Of a DNA stretch of 64,000 nucleotides, positions 28,148-36,866 are shown one piece after another. Below the pieces are notes generated by a model, which was not told the origin of the DNA, made no database searches, and worked only from the letters and a program-made list of their open reading frames with translations. The stretch's first letter is position 1; each line of letters opens with the position of its first letter. The DNA is from an uncultured Clostridia bacterium. Lineage in GTDB: Bacteria > Bacillota > Clostridia > Lachnospirales > CAG-274. The position numbers and the translations under genes were made by a program. The DNA lies in assembly GCA_947632615.1 (NCBI GenBank), contig CANRPW010000001.1, forward strand, positions 1 to 64,000, read 5' to 3'.

Positions 28148-29080
28148 ATGAATACAGCTTCCGGCAAAAAAATTGCGGTTGTGGGCATAGGCGGTGTCGG
28201 CGGATATATAGCCGGCATGCTGTGCAGGGTTTACAGCGATATTACTCTTGTGGCAAGAGGGGAAAGACTTGAGGCTCTTAAGAAAAACGGGCTTATACTC
28301 CACAGTGATCTTAACGGAGAAATAGCTGCAAGAGCGGGAGATGTGGTTTCTGCAGCTGAGCTTAAAGAGCAGGACTACATATTTATATGTGTTAAAAACT
28401 ATTCTCTTGAAGGCGTGTGCAAAGAGCTGGAGGGGGCAATAGGCGACAAAACCGTTATTATACCTGTTATGAACGGTGTTGACCCCGGGGAGAGGGTACG
28501 CCGTGTGCTCAGAAGGGGAATAGTTGTGGATGCTCTTATATATATTGTTTCTTTTGCAAACCCTGATTTTTCGATTACACAGCAGGGGGATTTCGCAAGG
28601 CTTCGTATAGGCGTGCAGGATGCCAATGAAGCTGAAAAGCAGGCTGTGGAGCAGGTTTCGGAAATATTTAAGGGGGCAGGCATAGACTTTAGTGCCGTAG
28701 AGGATATAGAGGCGCAAATTTGGCAGAAATATATTCTCAACTGCGCTTATAATGTGGCTACTGCCTATTATGACAATACCATAGGGCAGTTAAGAAATGA
28801 CGAGAATAAGGCTAAGGAATATGAAGCTCTTGTAAATGAGGCTCTTAAGGTGGGTATGGCAAAGGGCGTGAAAATAGGGCAGGAGGTTGCTGACTCTATA
28901 ATTTATCAATTTTATAATGAGCACGCCGACGGAGCTACAAGCTCGCTGCAAAGAGATATAAGAGCAGGCAAAAGGGCAGAGGTGGAAACCTTTAGCGGCT
29001 ATATTGTAAATGAAGCAAAAAGACTGGGTATATCTGTGCCCGTGTCCCGGAAAATGTATGACGGGCTTAAGAAAATGTAA
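28148..29080 (+). CDS. panE: 2-dehydropantoate 2-reductase (ketopantoate reductase)
   Basis: NADPH-dependent reduction of ketopantoate to pantoate for coenzyme A. The 310 residues start with the Rossmann motif VGIGGVGGYIAGML (about 11-24); KNYSLE and the catalytic lysine region IWQKYILNCAYN (about 195-206) fit the ApbA/PanE family. AAGGAG precedes the ATG. No panB/panC neighbours are present, so another member of the ketopantoate-reductase-like family is possible. Confidence 0.87.
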   Translation: MNTASGKKIAVVGIGGVGGYIAGMLCRVYSDITLVARGERLEALKKNGLILHSDLNGEIAARAGDVVSAAELKEQDYIFICVKNYSLEGVCKELEGAIGDKTVIIPVMNGVDPGERVRRVLRRGIVVDALIYIVSFANPDFSITQQGDFARLRIGVQDANEAEKQAVEQVSEIFKGAGIDFSAVEDIEAQIWQKYILNCAYNVATAYYDNTIGQLRNDENKAKEYEALVNEALKVGMAKGVKIGQEVADSIIYQFYNEHADGATSSLQRDIRAGKRAEVETFSGYIVNEAKRLGISVPVSRKMYDGLKKM

Positions 29081-29120
29081 ATTCTCCTAAAAAACCAAGC
29101 TTTTTAATATAATATAGTGA

Positions 29121-29149
29121 TTGAAAACAATTTAAAAGTAATGTATAAT
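29121..29149 (+). promoter_or_regulatory. Promoter of the rnhA-rpsA gene run
   Basis: TTGAAA (29121-29126), 17-nt spacer, TATAAT (29144-29149). The next five genes follow with gaps of at most 10 bp. Confidence 0.65.
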
Positions 29150-29190
29150 TAAAGGTGTACGGTTTTATTTGCCGATAAAAAGGAGAATAT

Positions 29191-29652
29191 ATGAAAAAGG
29201 TAGATGTTTATACAGACGGAGCCTGTTCGGGAAACCCCGGAAAGGGAGGAGCGGGCGCCGTTCTTATATATAAAGAATATAAAAAGGAAATGAGCAAGGG
29301 CTTTAAGCTCACCACCAACAACCGCATGGAGATATATGCGGTGATAATGGCGCTTGAGGCGTTGAGAGAGCCTTGTGAGATAATGCTTTACAGCGACTCG
29401 AAATATGTGGTCGATGCTATAAACAAGGGCTGGGTAACAAAGTGGAAAGGCAATAATTGGATGAGGACAAATAAGGACAAAGCCCTTAATGTAGACCTTT
29501 GGGAGGAGCTTCTTACGCTTCTTGATTATCACAAGGTGACGTTTAATTGGGTGAAGGGACATGCCTCCAATTTTTACAACAACAGATGTGACGAGCTTGC
29601 TACCTCGGCTATTAACGGAGAGGAGCTTGAAGATGATGAAAATTATAGCTGA
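29191..29652 (+). CDS. rnhA: Ribonuclease HI
   Basis: Cleaves RNA in RNA-DNA hybrids. The 153-residue protein has the four catalytic acids D9 (YTDGACSGNPG), E47 (NNRMEIYA), D69 (YSDSKYV) and D134 (NNRCDELAT), plus H124 in VKGHAS. It is the first gene of a tight run, 9 bp before the flavoprotein. Confidence 0.97.
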   Translation: MKKVDVYTDGACSGNPGKGGAGAVLIYKEYKKEMSKGFKLTTNNRMEIYAVIMALEALREPCEIMLYSDSKYVVDAINKGWVTKWKGNNWMRTNKDKALNVDLWEELLTLLDYHKVTFNWVKGHASNFYNNRCDELATSAINGEELEDDENYS

Positions 29653-29661
29653 GGGCAGCAT

Positions 29662-30882
29662 ATGAGCAGAAGTGTGATAGTTATAGGCGGCGGAGCGGCA
29701 GGCATGCTGGCGGCAGGCGTGGCAGCAGAGCAGGGCAAGGACGTACTGCTTATAGAAAAAAACGAAAAGTTAGGCAAAAAGCTATATATTACGGGCAAGG
29801 GCAGATGTAACCTTACCAATGCTTCCGACATCGACAACCATATTAAAAATATGATAACAAACCCGTATTTTATGTATTCCGCATATTACTCATTTTTTGT
29901 GGACGACCTTATGGCGCTTATAGAAAAAATGGGTGTAAAGCTGAAGGTGGAAAGGGGAAACAGGGTCTTTCCTGCCTCGGACAAGTCTTCCGACATAATA
30001 AAGGCGTTCAGAAAATATTTGGAAAAAACCGGCGTAAAGGTTTTGCTTAACTGCCGAGTAAAAAATATAAAGACGAAGAATAGAAGAATTAGCGGAATTT
30101 CTACCACTAAAGGGGATTTTACGGCGGACTCCTACATTTTGGCGACAGGAGGAAGGTCTTATCCCTCTACAGGCTCTACGGGAGACGGCTATAATTTTGC
30201 TGCCTTTTTGGGGCATAATGTGACGGAGCTTTATCCTTCCCTTGTGGGGCTTACGGCTGACAGCTTTTGTGCGGAGCTTTCCGGGCTTAGCCTCAGGAAC
30301 GTGAGTATAAAGGCATATGTTGGCAAAAATAAGGTATATGAGGATTTTGGAGAGCTTTTGTTTACTCATAGGGGAGTGAGCGGACCCGTTATACTTTCCG
30401 CAAGCCGTTTTATTACGAAAAAATTAGGCGAGTCGCCTAAAATTTATATAGATATGAAGCCGGCGCTTTCCGAAAAGGAGCTGGACACAAGGCTTTTGAG
30501 GGATTTTGGAGAAAACAGGAACAGATCCTTGAAAAATGCTTTTGACAAGCTTTTACCCAAGGCTATAATACCTATAGTCATTGAAAAGTCCGGGGTAGAC
30601 CCCGAAAAGCAGGTAAATTCTGTAAGCCGTGAGGAAAGACGGGCCTTGCTTGGCGTTATAAAGGGCTTTGAGCTTAATATTACGGGTACGGAGGGCTTTG
30701 ACCACGCTGTCATTACCTGCGGGGGAGTTGACGTAAAGGAGACCGACCCGGGCACAATGAAGTCGAAGCTTATAGACAACCTTTATTTTGCAGGAGAAAT
30801 TCTTGACATAGACGCCCTGACAGGGGGATATAATTTGCAGGCTGCCTTTTCTACGGGCTATCTTGCAGGACTAAATTGTTAG
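29662..30882 (+). CDS. HI0933/YhiN-like NAD(P)/FAD-dependent oxidoreductase
   Basis: Flavoprotein of unknown substrate (BaiN/RdsA-like superfamily). The 406 residues show an FAD dinucleotide-binding motif IGGGAAGMLAAG (about 7-18), KLGKKLYITGKGRCNLTN, which is diagnostic of the family, ATGGRSYPSTGS, and the C-terminal FAD site LDIDALTGGYNLQAAFSTG. Members of this family often sit next to cmk in clostridia, as here, but the link is unexplained. Confidence 0.9.
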   Translation: MSRSVIVIGGGAAGMLAAGVAAEQGKDVLLIEKNEKLGKKLYITGKGRCNLTNASDIDNHIKNMITNPYFMYSAYYSFFVDDLMALIEKMGVKLKVERGNRVFPASDKSSDIIKAFRKYLEKTGVKVLLNCRVKNIKTKNRRISGISTTKGDFTADSYILATGGRSYPSTGSTGDGYNFAAFLGHNVTELYPSLVGLTADSFCAELSGLSLRNVSIKAYVGKNKVYEDFGELLFTHRGVSGPVILSASRFITKKLGESPKIYIDMKPALSEKELDTRLLRDFGENRNRSLKNAFDKLLPKAIIPIVIEKSGVDPEKQVNSVSREERRALLGVIKGFELNITGTEGFDHAVITCGGVDVKETDPGTMKSKLIDNLYFAGEILDIDALTGGYNLQAAFSTGYLAGLNC

Positions 30883-30892
30883 GAGGGATTTT

Positions 30893-31936
30893 ATGGCAAC
30901 AAGAGCTATAAGAGGCGCTATTACAATAAGCGAAAACACAAAAAATGCCGTTACTGAGGGGACTATTGCTCTTCTTAAGGATATTATCGAAAAAAATCAT
31001 CTTGATATTGACGACATAATAAGCATTATATTTACTGTGACAAAGGACGTAAACGCAGGCTTTCCTGCTGCGGCTGCCCGCCTGATAGGCATTACAAATG
31101 CGGGACTTCTTGACTTTCCTCAGTTAGAAACCGTGGACGGACTTAAAATGTGTATAAGGACAATGATGTACGTTGAGTCGGATCTTCCTCAGAAGGAAAT
31201 GCGCCACAGCTTTTTAAGGGGAGCAAGTGTATTGAGAAAGGATCTTATGACCGACGAAAAGTATATTGCCGTTGCCCTTGACGGACCTGCGGGCTCGGGC
31301 AAAAGCACTATTGCCAAAATGGTGGCTAAGGAGCTTGGCTTTACCTACATCGACACGGGAGCTATGTATAGAAGCGTTGCATTTTACTGCATAAGCAAGG
31401 ACATAGACTATAACAACGAGGTTGAAGTATTGAAGGTGTTGGACAATATAAAAATATCTATTGTAAGCACCAAGCGTAAGCAGGTATATCTGCTAAATAA
31501 TACTGATGTGTCACATCTCATACGCTCTCCGGAGGTTTCGGCAGGGGCTTCTGCCGTTGCTACTTATAAGGGCGTAAGAGATAAGCTTGTGGCTATGCAA
31601 AGGGACCTTGCCAAGAGAGGCAATGTAATTATGGACGGACGTGACATAGGCACAAATGTGCTGCCTAATGCCGAGATAAAGATATATATGGACGGTAATG
31701 TGGAGGAAAGAGCCAAAAGGCGTTTTGAAGAGCTTGACCTCAGGGGCGTTACCACCACCTATGAGGATGTGCTTGAGGACATTAAGCACAGAGATCAAAA
31801 CGACACAAACCGCAAGTATAATCCTTTGAGAAGGGCAGATGATGCTGTATTTTTGGATACTACAGAGCTTTCTATAGAGGAAGTAAAGGACTTTATTGTG
31901 GATAAAATAAAGGAATATAAGAAGGGTGAGGCGTGA
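30893..31936 (+). CDS. cmk: Fusion: AroH-type chorismate mutase + cytidylate kinase
   Basis: One 347-residue ORF with two complete enzymes. Residues 1 to about 119 are an AroH-fold chorismate mutase (chorismate to prephenate): Arg7 in RAIRGA, then Glu79 and Arg89 at the expected places, and MMYVESDLPQKEMRH. Residues about 122-347 are (d)CMP kinase: P-loop GPAGSGKST (131-139), DTGAMYR, DGRDIGT and the C-terminal DTTELSIEEV. There is no internal stop or frameshift. AGGAGG precedes the ATG; the stop overlaps the ispH start by 1 nt. Whether both halves are active is untested. Confidence 0.92.
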   Translation: MATRAIRGAITISENTKNAVTEGTIALLKDIIEKNHLDIDDIISIIFTVTKDVNAGFPAAAARLIGITNAGLLDFPQLETVDGLKMCIRTMMYVESDLPQKEMRHSFLRGASVLRKDLMTDEKYIAVALDGPAGSGKSTIAKMVAKELGFTYIDTGAMYRSVAFYCISKDIDYNNEVEVLKVLDNIKISIVSTKRKQVYLLNNTDVSHLIRSPEVSAGASAVATYKGVRDKLVAMQRDLAKRGNVIMDGRDIGTNVLPNAEIKIYMDGNVEERAKRRFEELDLRGVTTTYEDVLEDIKHRDQNDTNRKYNPLRRADDAVFLDTTELSIEEVKDFIVDKIKEYKKGEA

Positions 31937-32751
31937 TGGAGATAATTCTTGCAAAAACCGCAGGCTTTTGCCCGGGAGTTAAAAGAGCGGTAGAGACCGT
32001 CTATGAAAGAATAGGCAAGGGTAAAATGTTTACATACGGGCCCATAATACACAATAAAATAGTCACAGACGATTTGGAGGAAAAGGGCGTTAAGTCAATA
32101 TCTTCACTTGATGAGGCAGAAGAGGGCAGCGAGATAATACTCCGCTCTCATGGCGTTCCGCCTGAGGTATATGAAAAAATTAATGAAAAAGGGCTAAAAT
32201 TTACCGACCTTACTTGCCCCTATGTTAAAAAAATTCATAACATTGTCAGGGATAATTATAATGAGGGAAGGAAAATAATAATTGTGGGAAATCCTACACA
32301 TCCCGAAGTAATGGGAATTAACGGATATTGTGAAAATACTGCAATTATTGCAGAAAACATAGATGGGCTTAAAGACTTAGACCCAAATGAAAAATATTCT
32401 CTTGTGTCCCAGACCACATTCAACACGTCAGCCTTTGACGAGATGGTTAAGGCACTGCCTGAAAATGTTGATATTAAAATATTCAACACTATATGCTCAG
32501 CAACGGAAAAGCGACAGAAGGAAGCCATTGAAATAAGCAAAAAGGTCGACTATATGATAGTGCTTGGGGATAAAAACAGCTCAAATACTCAAAAGCTTTA
32601 TCAAATTAGTAAAAAAAATTGCGAAAACACATTTTTATTTGAAAAAATTTGCATAAAACAGTTGAAAAGATTAGAAAAATATGCTAAAATAGGAGTAACA
32701 GCAGGAGCGTCTACACCGCCCTGTATAATCGAGGAGGCCATTAAACAATGA
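31936..32751 (+). CDS. ispH: 4-hydroxy-3-methylbut-2-enyl diphosphate reductase
   Basis: Last step of the MEP isoprenoid pathway, an iron-sulfur reductase giving IPP and DMAPP. The 271 residues have the three cluster cysteines C12 (GFCPGV), C94 (LTCPYV) and C187 (TICSAT), plus SHGVPP and NPTHPEV. The ATG at 31936 overlaps the cmk stop. Its own stop overlaps the rpsA start (ATGA). In many clostridia ispH and rpsA form one fused ORF; here they are separate but translationally coupled. Confidence 0.96.
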   Translation: MEIILAKTAGFCPGVKRAVETVYERIGKGKMFTYGPIIHNKIVTDDLEEKGVKSISSLDEAEEGSEIILRSHGVPPEVYEKINEKGLKFTDLTCPYVKKIHNIVRDNYNEGRKIIIVGNPTHPEVMGINGYCENTAIIAENIDGLKDLDPNEKYSLVSQTTFNTSAFDEMVKALPENVDIKIFNTICSATEKRQKEAIEISKKVDYMIVLGDKNSSNTQKLYQISKKNCENTFLFEKICIKQLKRLEKYAKIGVTAGASTPPCIIEEAIKQ

Positions 32752-34070
32752 GTGAAGAAAACAAAACTTTTGAAGAAATGCTTGACGAAAGCCCTTTAAC
32801 TTTAAGAAGCGGAGAGGTTGTTAAAGGAACAGTTATAAGCGTAAGAGAAAACGGAGAGGTATTCGTTAATTTAGGATTTAAGTACGAAGGTATTATTGAC
32901 AGAAACGAATTCTCATCCGACGCTGACGTAAACCCGGCTGATGTTGTTAAAGAGGGCGATGAAATAGAGGTTTATGTTAAGAGAGTAAACGATAACGACG
33001 GCATCGTAGAGCTTTCTAAAAAACACTGCGATAAAGCAAAGAGCCTTGAAGCCCTTAAGACAGCTTTTGAAGAAAAGACAGTCGTTATGGGAACTGTTAA
33101 GAACGTCGTAAAGGGCGGTCTTATGATCTCTGTAGATGGAGAAAGAGTATTCGTACCTTCATCACAGGTTTCAAACAGATATGTTGAAGATCTTAACGCT
33201 TTAGTTGGTCAGGAGCTTGACTTTAATATTATTGAATATACAGACAGACCAAAGAGACGTATCGTTGCAGGCAGAAGAGAACTTGTTGAAAAGCGTATAG
33301 CTGAAAAGAGACAGCAGGTATTTGAAAACCTTAAGGTTGGCGAAAGAGTTGAAGGCACAGTAAGCCGTATAGTAGACTTTGGCGCATTTGTAGACCTTGG
33401 CGGCGTTGACGGACTTATCCATATTTCAGAAATGAGCTGGGGCAGAGTAAAGAAGGTTTCTGACATACTCTCAAAGGGCGACAAGGTAGTTGTTACGGTT
33501 CTTGATGTAAATAAGGAAAAGGGCAAGATATCATTATCACTTAAAGACATCAATGCTAACCCTTGGAACACAGCAGCTGAAAAGTATGCAGTTGGCAACA
33601 TTGTAACAGGTAAGGTAGTAAGAATGGTATCATTCGGCGCTTTCGTAGAGCTTGAAGAAGGCATCGACGGACTTGTTCACATTTCACAGATAGCTTATAA
33701 GCATGTTGAAAAGCCTGAAGACGAGCTTGAGATCGGTCAGGAAATACAGGCTAAGGTAACAGAGCTTGATCTTGAAAACAAGAAGATCAGCTTAAGCATC
33801 AAGGCTACTCTTGAAAGACCTTCAAGAGAAGAAGCAGCTGAGGCTGTACCTGAAGCACCCGAAGAAGCAGCAGTTGAAGAGGCAGCACCCGAGGAAACAG
33901 CTGAGGCAGTTGAAGAGGCTGCAGAACCCGAAGAAACAGCTGAGGCAGTTGAAGAGGCTACAGCACCCGAGGAAACAGCTGAGGCAGTTGAAGAGGCTGC
34001 AGCACCCGAGGAAACAGCTGAGGCAGTTGAAGAGGCTGCAGAACCCGAAGAAGAAACAACAGAAGAATAA
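32748..34070 (+). CDS. rpsA: S1 RNA-binding domain protein (ribosomal protein S1-like)
   Basis: Binds mRNA on the 30S subunit. The 440 residues contain four S1 domains (about 17-85, 102-175, 190-260, 276-346); domains 3 and 4 carry the canonical GTVSRIVDFGAFVDLG and GKVVRMVSFGAFVELE. The C-terminal tail (about 350-440) is highly acidic and made mostly of 13-residue repeats encoded by 39-bp tandem repeats. It is followed by a strong terminator. GAGGAGG lies inside ispH upstream of the start. Confidence 0.93.
   Translation: MSEENKTFEEMLDESPLTLRSGEVVKGTVISVRENGEVFVNLGFKYEGIIDRNEFSSDADVNPADVVKEGDEIEVYVKRVNDNDGIVELSKKHCDKAKSLEALKTAFEEKTVVMGTVKNVVKGGLMISVDGERVFVPSSQVSNRYVEDLNALVGQELDFNIIEYTDRPKRRIVAGRRELVEKRIAEKRQQVFENLKVGERVEGTVSRIVDFGAFVDLGGVDGLIHISEMSWGRVKKVSDILSKGDKVVVTVLDVNKEKGKISLSLKDINANPWNTAAEKYAVGNIVTGKVVRMVSFGAFVELEEGIDGLVHISQIAYKHVEKPEDELEIGQEIQAKVTELDLENKKISLSIKATLERPSREEAAEAVPEAPEEAAVEEAAPEETAEAVEEAAEPEETAEAVEEATAPEETAEAVEEAAAPEETAEAVEEAAEPEEETTEE
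33885..34040 (+). repeat. Four 39-bp tandem repeats in the rpsA tail
   Basis: Four in-frame 39-bp units encode [A/E]PEETAEAVEEA[A/T]. Copies 1, 3 and 4 are nearly identical and copy 2 differs at a few bases, which suggests recent expansion by slippage or recombination. Copy number is likely to vary between strains. Confidence 0.9.
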
Positions 34071-34079
34071 TACTTAAAG

Positions 34080-34105
34080 CCCTTCCTCTGCGGAAGGGTT
34101 TTTTT
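34080..34105 (+). terminator. rpsA terminator
   Basis: CCCTTCC, loop TCTGC, GGAAGGG, then T7. Confidence 0.92.
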
Positions 34106-34126
34106 AAGTTGTAGGGGAGTGACAGT

Positions 34127-35695
34127 ATGAAAAAAATAGCTATGGCGGTTTTATTTGCTGCCTTTATGACAAGCCTTGTATATGCCGAGCCTGAGTGGGT
34201 CGGTAATTGGTATTCTGCCATATATGACGAAGAAAATGATGTATGGAAATGCTATAACAAGGACGAAAACGGTGTTGAAACATATATTGTCGATAAAGAC
34301 GGAAGGGTTATTGAAGGTCCTTTTGAGGGTTATGTCTATATGACAGACGACAAGGAAAGGTATATAGTAAAAGCAGGGGATGAAGAAAATACAGCAGGGG
34401 TTTTTGCTCCCGACGGAAGTGAGATAATACCTATAGAATATAAGAGTCTTGAAAAGATAGAGGGTATAAGAGCCTACGTTGCAGAAAAAGACGGACTTAC
34501 AGGAGTTGTTGATGAAGAGGGCAATGTACTTCTGCCCTTTGCATATTCGGGAATAGAGAGTAAGTTTGATGAGGGTTATTTATTCCCATATATATTCGAT
34601 AATAAAAACTATACTCTTAAGTATGGCTGTACGGATAAGGATTTTAATGTGCTTGCAGAGCCTGAGTATGACATTTATGCGTTATGCGGAAACGTAGCAT
34701 ATTTGGCTAAAGGCTCGGATGTTTATAAAGTGGGCTCAGATGGTGTAAATTTTGTCAAAACTATTTTGGGAGAAATTATGGGAGGTGACGGAGATTATAT
34801 TTCCTTCCGCATACCCGGTGAAAATATTTCCAAATACGGCAAGCTTGATGAAAACATTGACATTAAGATACCTGCTATAGCAGACGAAAATTTCAAAATG
34901 AGTGGAAGCTATGCCGTTATAAAGTCGGGCAGCACAGGCACTGATTTTGTAAAGGGCTTAGGTGACGTGCCCAACGGCAAATTCGGAATTATAGACAGTG
35001 AGGGAAATTTTAAAACAGACTGCAACTATGACGAGATAAAGCCTATGGGCGACGGAAGATTTATAGGCATAAGAAACGGACAAAGAGAGCTTATAAGCCT
35101 TGACAGCCCTTTGATAGTCGATGGCGCGAGCAGCTGGGCCTATGACAGTATAAACTACGGTATATGGCTGGATATTGTGCCCTTGGAGCTTCAAAAGGAC
35201 TATACTGCAAAAATAACCCGAAAGGAATTTTGCACTTTAGCCGTATATAATTTTTTGCACAGTCAATATCATAGCGATTTTGAGGATTATATCAATTTTA
35301 AGGGAATAGATGTAGAAAACAGCCCATTTGATGACACGGACGATAAATATGTAGTGCTTGCCTACAGGCTTGGTATTGTAAATGGCAGAAGCGAAAATAC
35401 CTTTGCCCCCGATGATTTTATAACAAGGCAGGAGGCAGCGGTAATGCTTTGCAATCTTATAAACGTATATACCTTTGACGGACTTGAGCTAATTCAAAAG
35501 AAAAGCAGAGATTTTGCGGATAAAAGCTATTTTGCCGACTGGGCTAAGGAAAGCATTGATATAATAAGCTCTCCTCTTGCCGACGGAAAAACTGCCATAA
35601 TGGAGGGAACGGGAAACAACAAGTTTTCGCCTTGGTATAATTACAGCAGAGAGCAGGCAATTGCCACTATGGTAAGAATAGCCGATAATTTTTAA
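34127..35695 (+). CDS. Secreted WG-repeat protein with SLH domain
   Basis: 522 residues. A signal peptide (about 1-20, ending VYA) is followed by WG/KWG-type repeats (about 55-330; units such as GVFAPDGSEIIPIEYKSLE and GVVDEEGNVLLPFAY), then S-layer-homology motifs at the C terminus (about 380-520, including FDDTDDKYVVLAYRLGIVNG and FITRQEAAVMLCNLI). It is probably held on the wall by the SLH region. The function of the repeat domain is unknown. It starts 22 bp after the rpsA terminator hairpin; I see no clear promoter, so partial read-through is possible. Confidence 0.88.
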   Translation: MKKIAMAVLFAAFMTSLVYAEPEWVGNWYSAIYDEENDVWKCYNKDENGVETYIVDKDGRVIEGPFEGYVYMTDDKERYIVKAGDEENTAGVFAPDGSEIIPIEYKSLEKIEGIRAYVAEKDGLTGVVDEEGNVLLPFAYSGIESKFDEGYLFPYIFDNKNYTLKYGCTDKDFNVLAEPEYDIYALCGNVAYLAKGSDVYKVGSDGVNFVKTILGEIMGGDGDYISFRIPGENISKYGKLDENIDIKIPAIADENFKMSGSYAVIKSGSTGTDFVKGLGDVPNGKFGIIDSEGNFKTDCNYDEIKPMGDGRFIGIRNGQRELISLDSPLIVDGASSWAYDSINYGIWLDIVPLELQKDYTAKITRKEFCTLAVYNFLHSQYHSDFEDYINFKGIDVENSPFDDTDDKYVVLAYRLGIVNGRSENTFAPDDFITRQEAAVMLCNLINVYTFDGLELIQKKSRDFADKSYFADWAKESIDIISSPLADGKTAIMEGTGNNKFSPWYNYSREQAIATMVRIADNF

Positions 35696-35725
35696 AATAA
35701 TTGCCATTTTACCCAAGGGGTTGCC

Positions 35726-35905
35726 CGGGGTGCGGTGACAACATCAGGGAGCGGACAGGTCCGCTCCCTGATGTTGTCACCGCACCCCGACCCGCGGGTC
35801 GGGGGCGACACCGGAGTGAGGCAAAGCAAAAGATGCAAGCCCTTTGGGGCTTGCATCTTTTGCTTTGCCTCACTCCGGTGTCGCCCCGAGCAGCAGCCGC
35901 AGGCT
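35726..35905. repeat. MHE-9: two-hairpin intergenic element
   Basis: Hairpin 1 (35726-35789) has perfect 31-bp arms and the tip GGAC-AG-GTCC. A 20-bp palindrome bridges at 35785-35804. Hairpin 2 (35802-35887) has perfect 41-bp arms. On the minus strand the right flank reads CCTGCGGCTGCTGCTCGGGGCG, matching the boundary motif, and the far end reads CGGGCAACC. It lies between converging genes. The tip of hairpin 2 (about 35830-35860) could act as a terminator in both directions. Confidence 0.9.
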
Positions 35906-35921
35906 TGTGGGAATAAGGTTT

Positions 35922-36791
35922 TTATTTAAGGTCTACGCACTTTAAGAAGTCCTGATCGTCATAATCTTTATTTTCGCCTACCATACCCCAGATGAAGGTA
36001 TAAGCCTTTGTGCCTACGCCGCTGTGTATGGACCAGCTTGGAGATATAACAGCCGATTCGTTCTTCATTACAATGTGTCTTGTTTCATCGGGCTTGCCCA
36101 TCATATGGAAAACAACATTTTCGTCATCCATATCGAAATACAGATAGACTTCCATACGTCTTTCGTGTGTATGGCAGGGCATAGTATTCCAGTTAGAGCC
36201 GGGGTCAAGCTTTGTAAGACCCATAGCAAGCTGGCAGCTGCCGTATTCTACGCCATCTCTTGCTGAAAGTCTTGCGAAAACCTCGTCGTGGATGTACTGA
36301 TTGATGGTTCTCTTATTGCAGTCTTCAAGTGAGCCGAGAGGCTTGTGGTTTGCATCATCATATGAAATAAGCACTGTAGGATATGTTTTGTGAGCTGTGC
36401 CTGAGTTCATATAGAATTTAGGCGGATTGGAAGCATCCTTTGCTGAGAAGGAGATGGTTTTTGCGCCCATACCTACATAGATAGCATCGCCATTGTTTAC
36501 AGTATATTCCTTACCGTCAACTGTTACGAAGCCGTCACCGCCAATATTTATAGCGCCAAGCTCTCTTCTCTGAAGGAAGTATTCTGCTGCAAGCTCTTTG
36601 CTGCCTTCAAGCTTAAGAGGCTCTGTTGTAGGTGTAATGCCGCCGAAGATTATTCTGTCGTTGTGGCTGTAAACAAGCTTAGCCTCGCCGGGTACGAATA
36701 CATTTTCTACAAGAAAATGATCTCTCAGCTGCTGTGTTGTGTAATGCTTTACGTCATCAAAGTGATTTGAATATCTTGTTTCTAATGTCAT
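35922..36791 (-). CDS. kduI: 5-dehydro-4-deoxy-D-glucuronate isomerase
   Basis: Converts 5-keto-4-deoxyuronate, an unsaturated product of pectin lysis, to 3-deoxy-D-glycero-2,5-hexodiulosonate. The 289-residue cupin shows the zinc-ligand region CHTHERRMEVYLYFD and SIHSGVGT, plus family segments GGITPTTEPL and RRELGAINIGG. AGGAGG precedes the ATG at 36791; the longer frame crosses the intercistronic palindrome and is rejected. It lies downstream of kdgK in the same direction. Confidence 0.94.
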   Translation of the reverse strand: MTLETRYSNHFDDVKHYTTQQLRDHFLVENVFVPGEAKLVYSHNDRIIFGGITPTTEPLKLEGSKELAAEYFLQRRELGAINIGGDGFVTVDGKEYTVNNGDAIYVGMGAKTISFSAKDASNPPKFYMNSGTAHKTYPTVLISYDDANHKPLGSLEDCNKRTINQYIHDEVFARLSARDGVEYGSCQLAMGLTKLDPGSNWNTMPCHTHERRMEVYLYFDMDDENVVFHMMGKPDETRHIVMKNESAVISPSWSIHSGVGTKAYTFIWGMVGENKDYDDQDFLKCVDLK

Positions 36792-36815
36792 ATTTGTCCT
36801 CCTTTTGAAAAACAT

Positions 36816-36841
36816 GGGGTGTTTTATATATAAAACACCCC
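36816..36841. repeat. Intercistronic perfect palindrome between kdgK and kduI
   Basis: A 26-bp perfect palindrome, GGGGTGTTTTATA and its complement, in the 75-bp gap. There is only a weak T-run on the minus strand. It may be an mRNA stability or partial-termination hairpin, or an operator. It is not GC-rich like the MHEs. Confidence 0.75.
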
Positions 36842-36866
36842 TGTCATTTTGCTTAATTACCAAAGA

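Noticed and set aside
33885..34040. Regular 39-bp repeats as a CRISPR array.
   Set aside because: The units are contiguous without spacers and lie in frame in the rpsA tail. No CRISPR array or cas gene is seen anywhere in the window.
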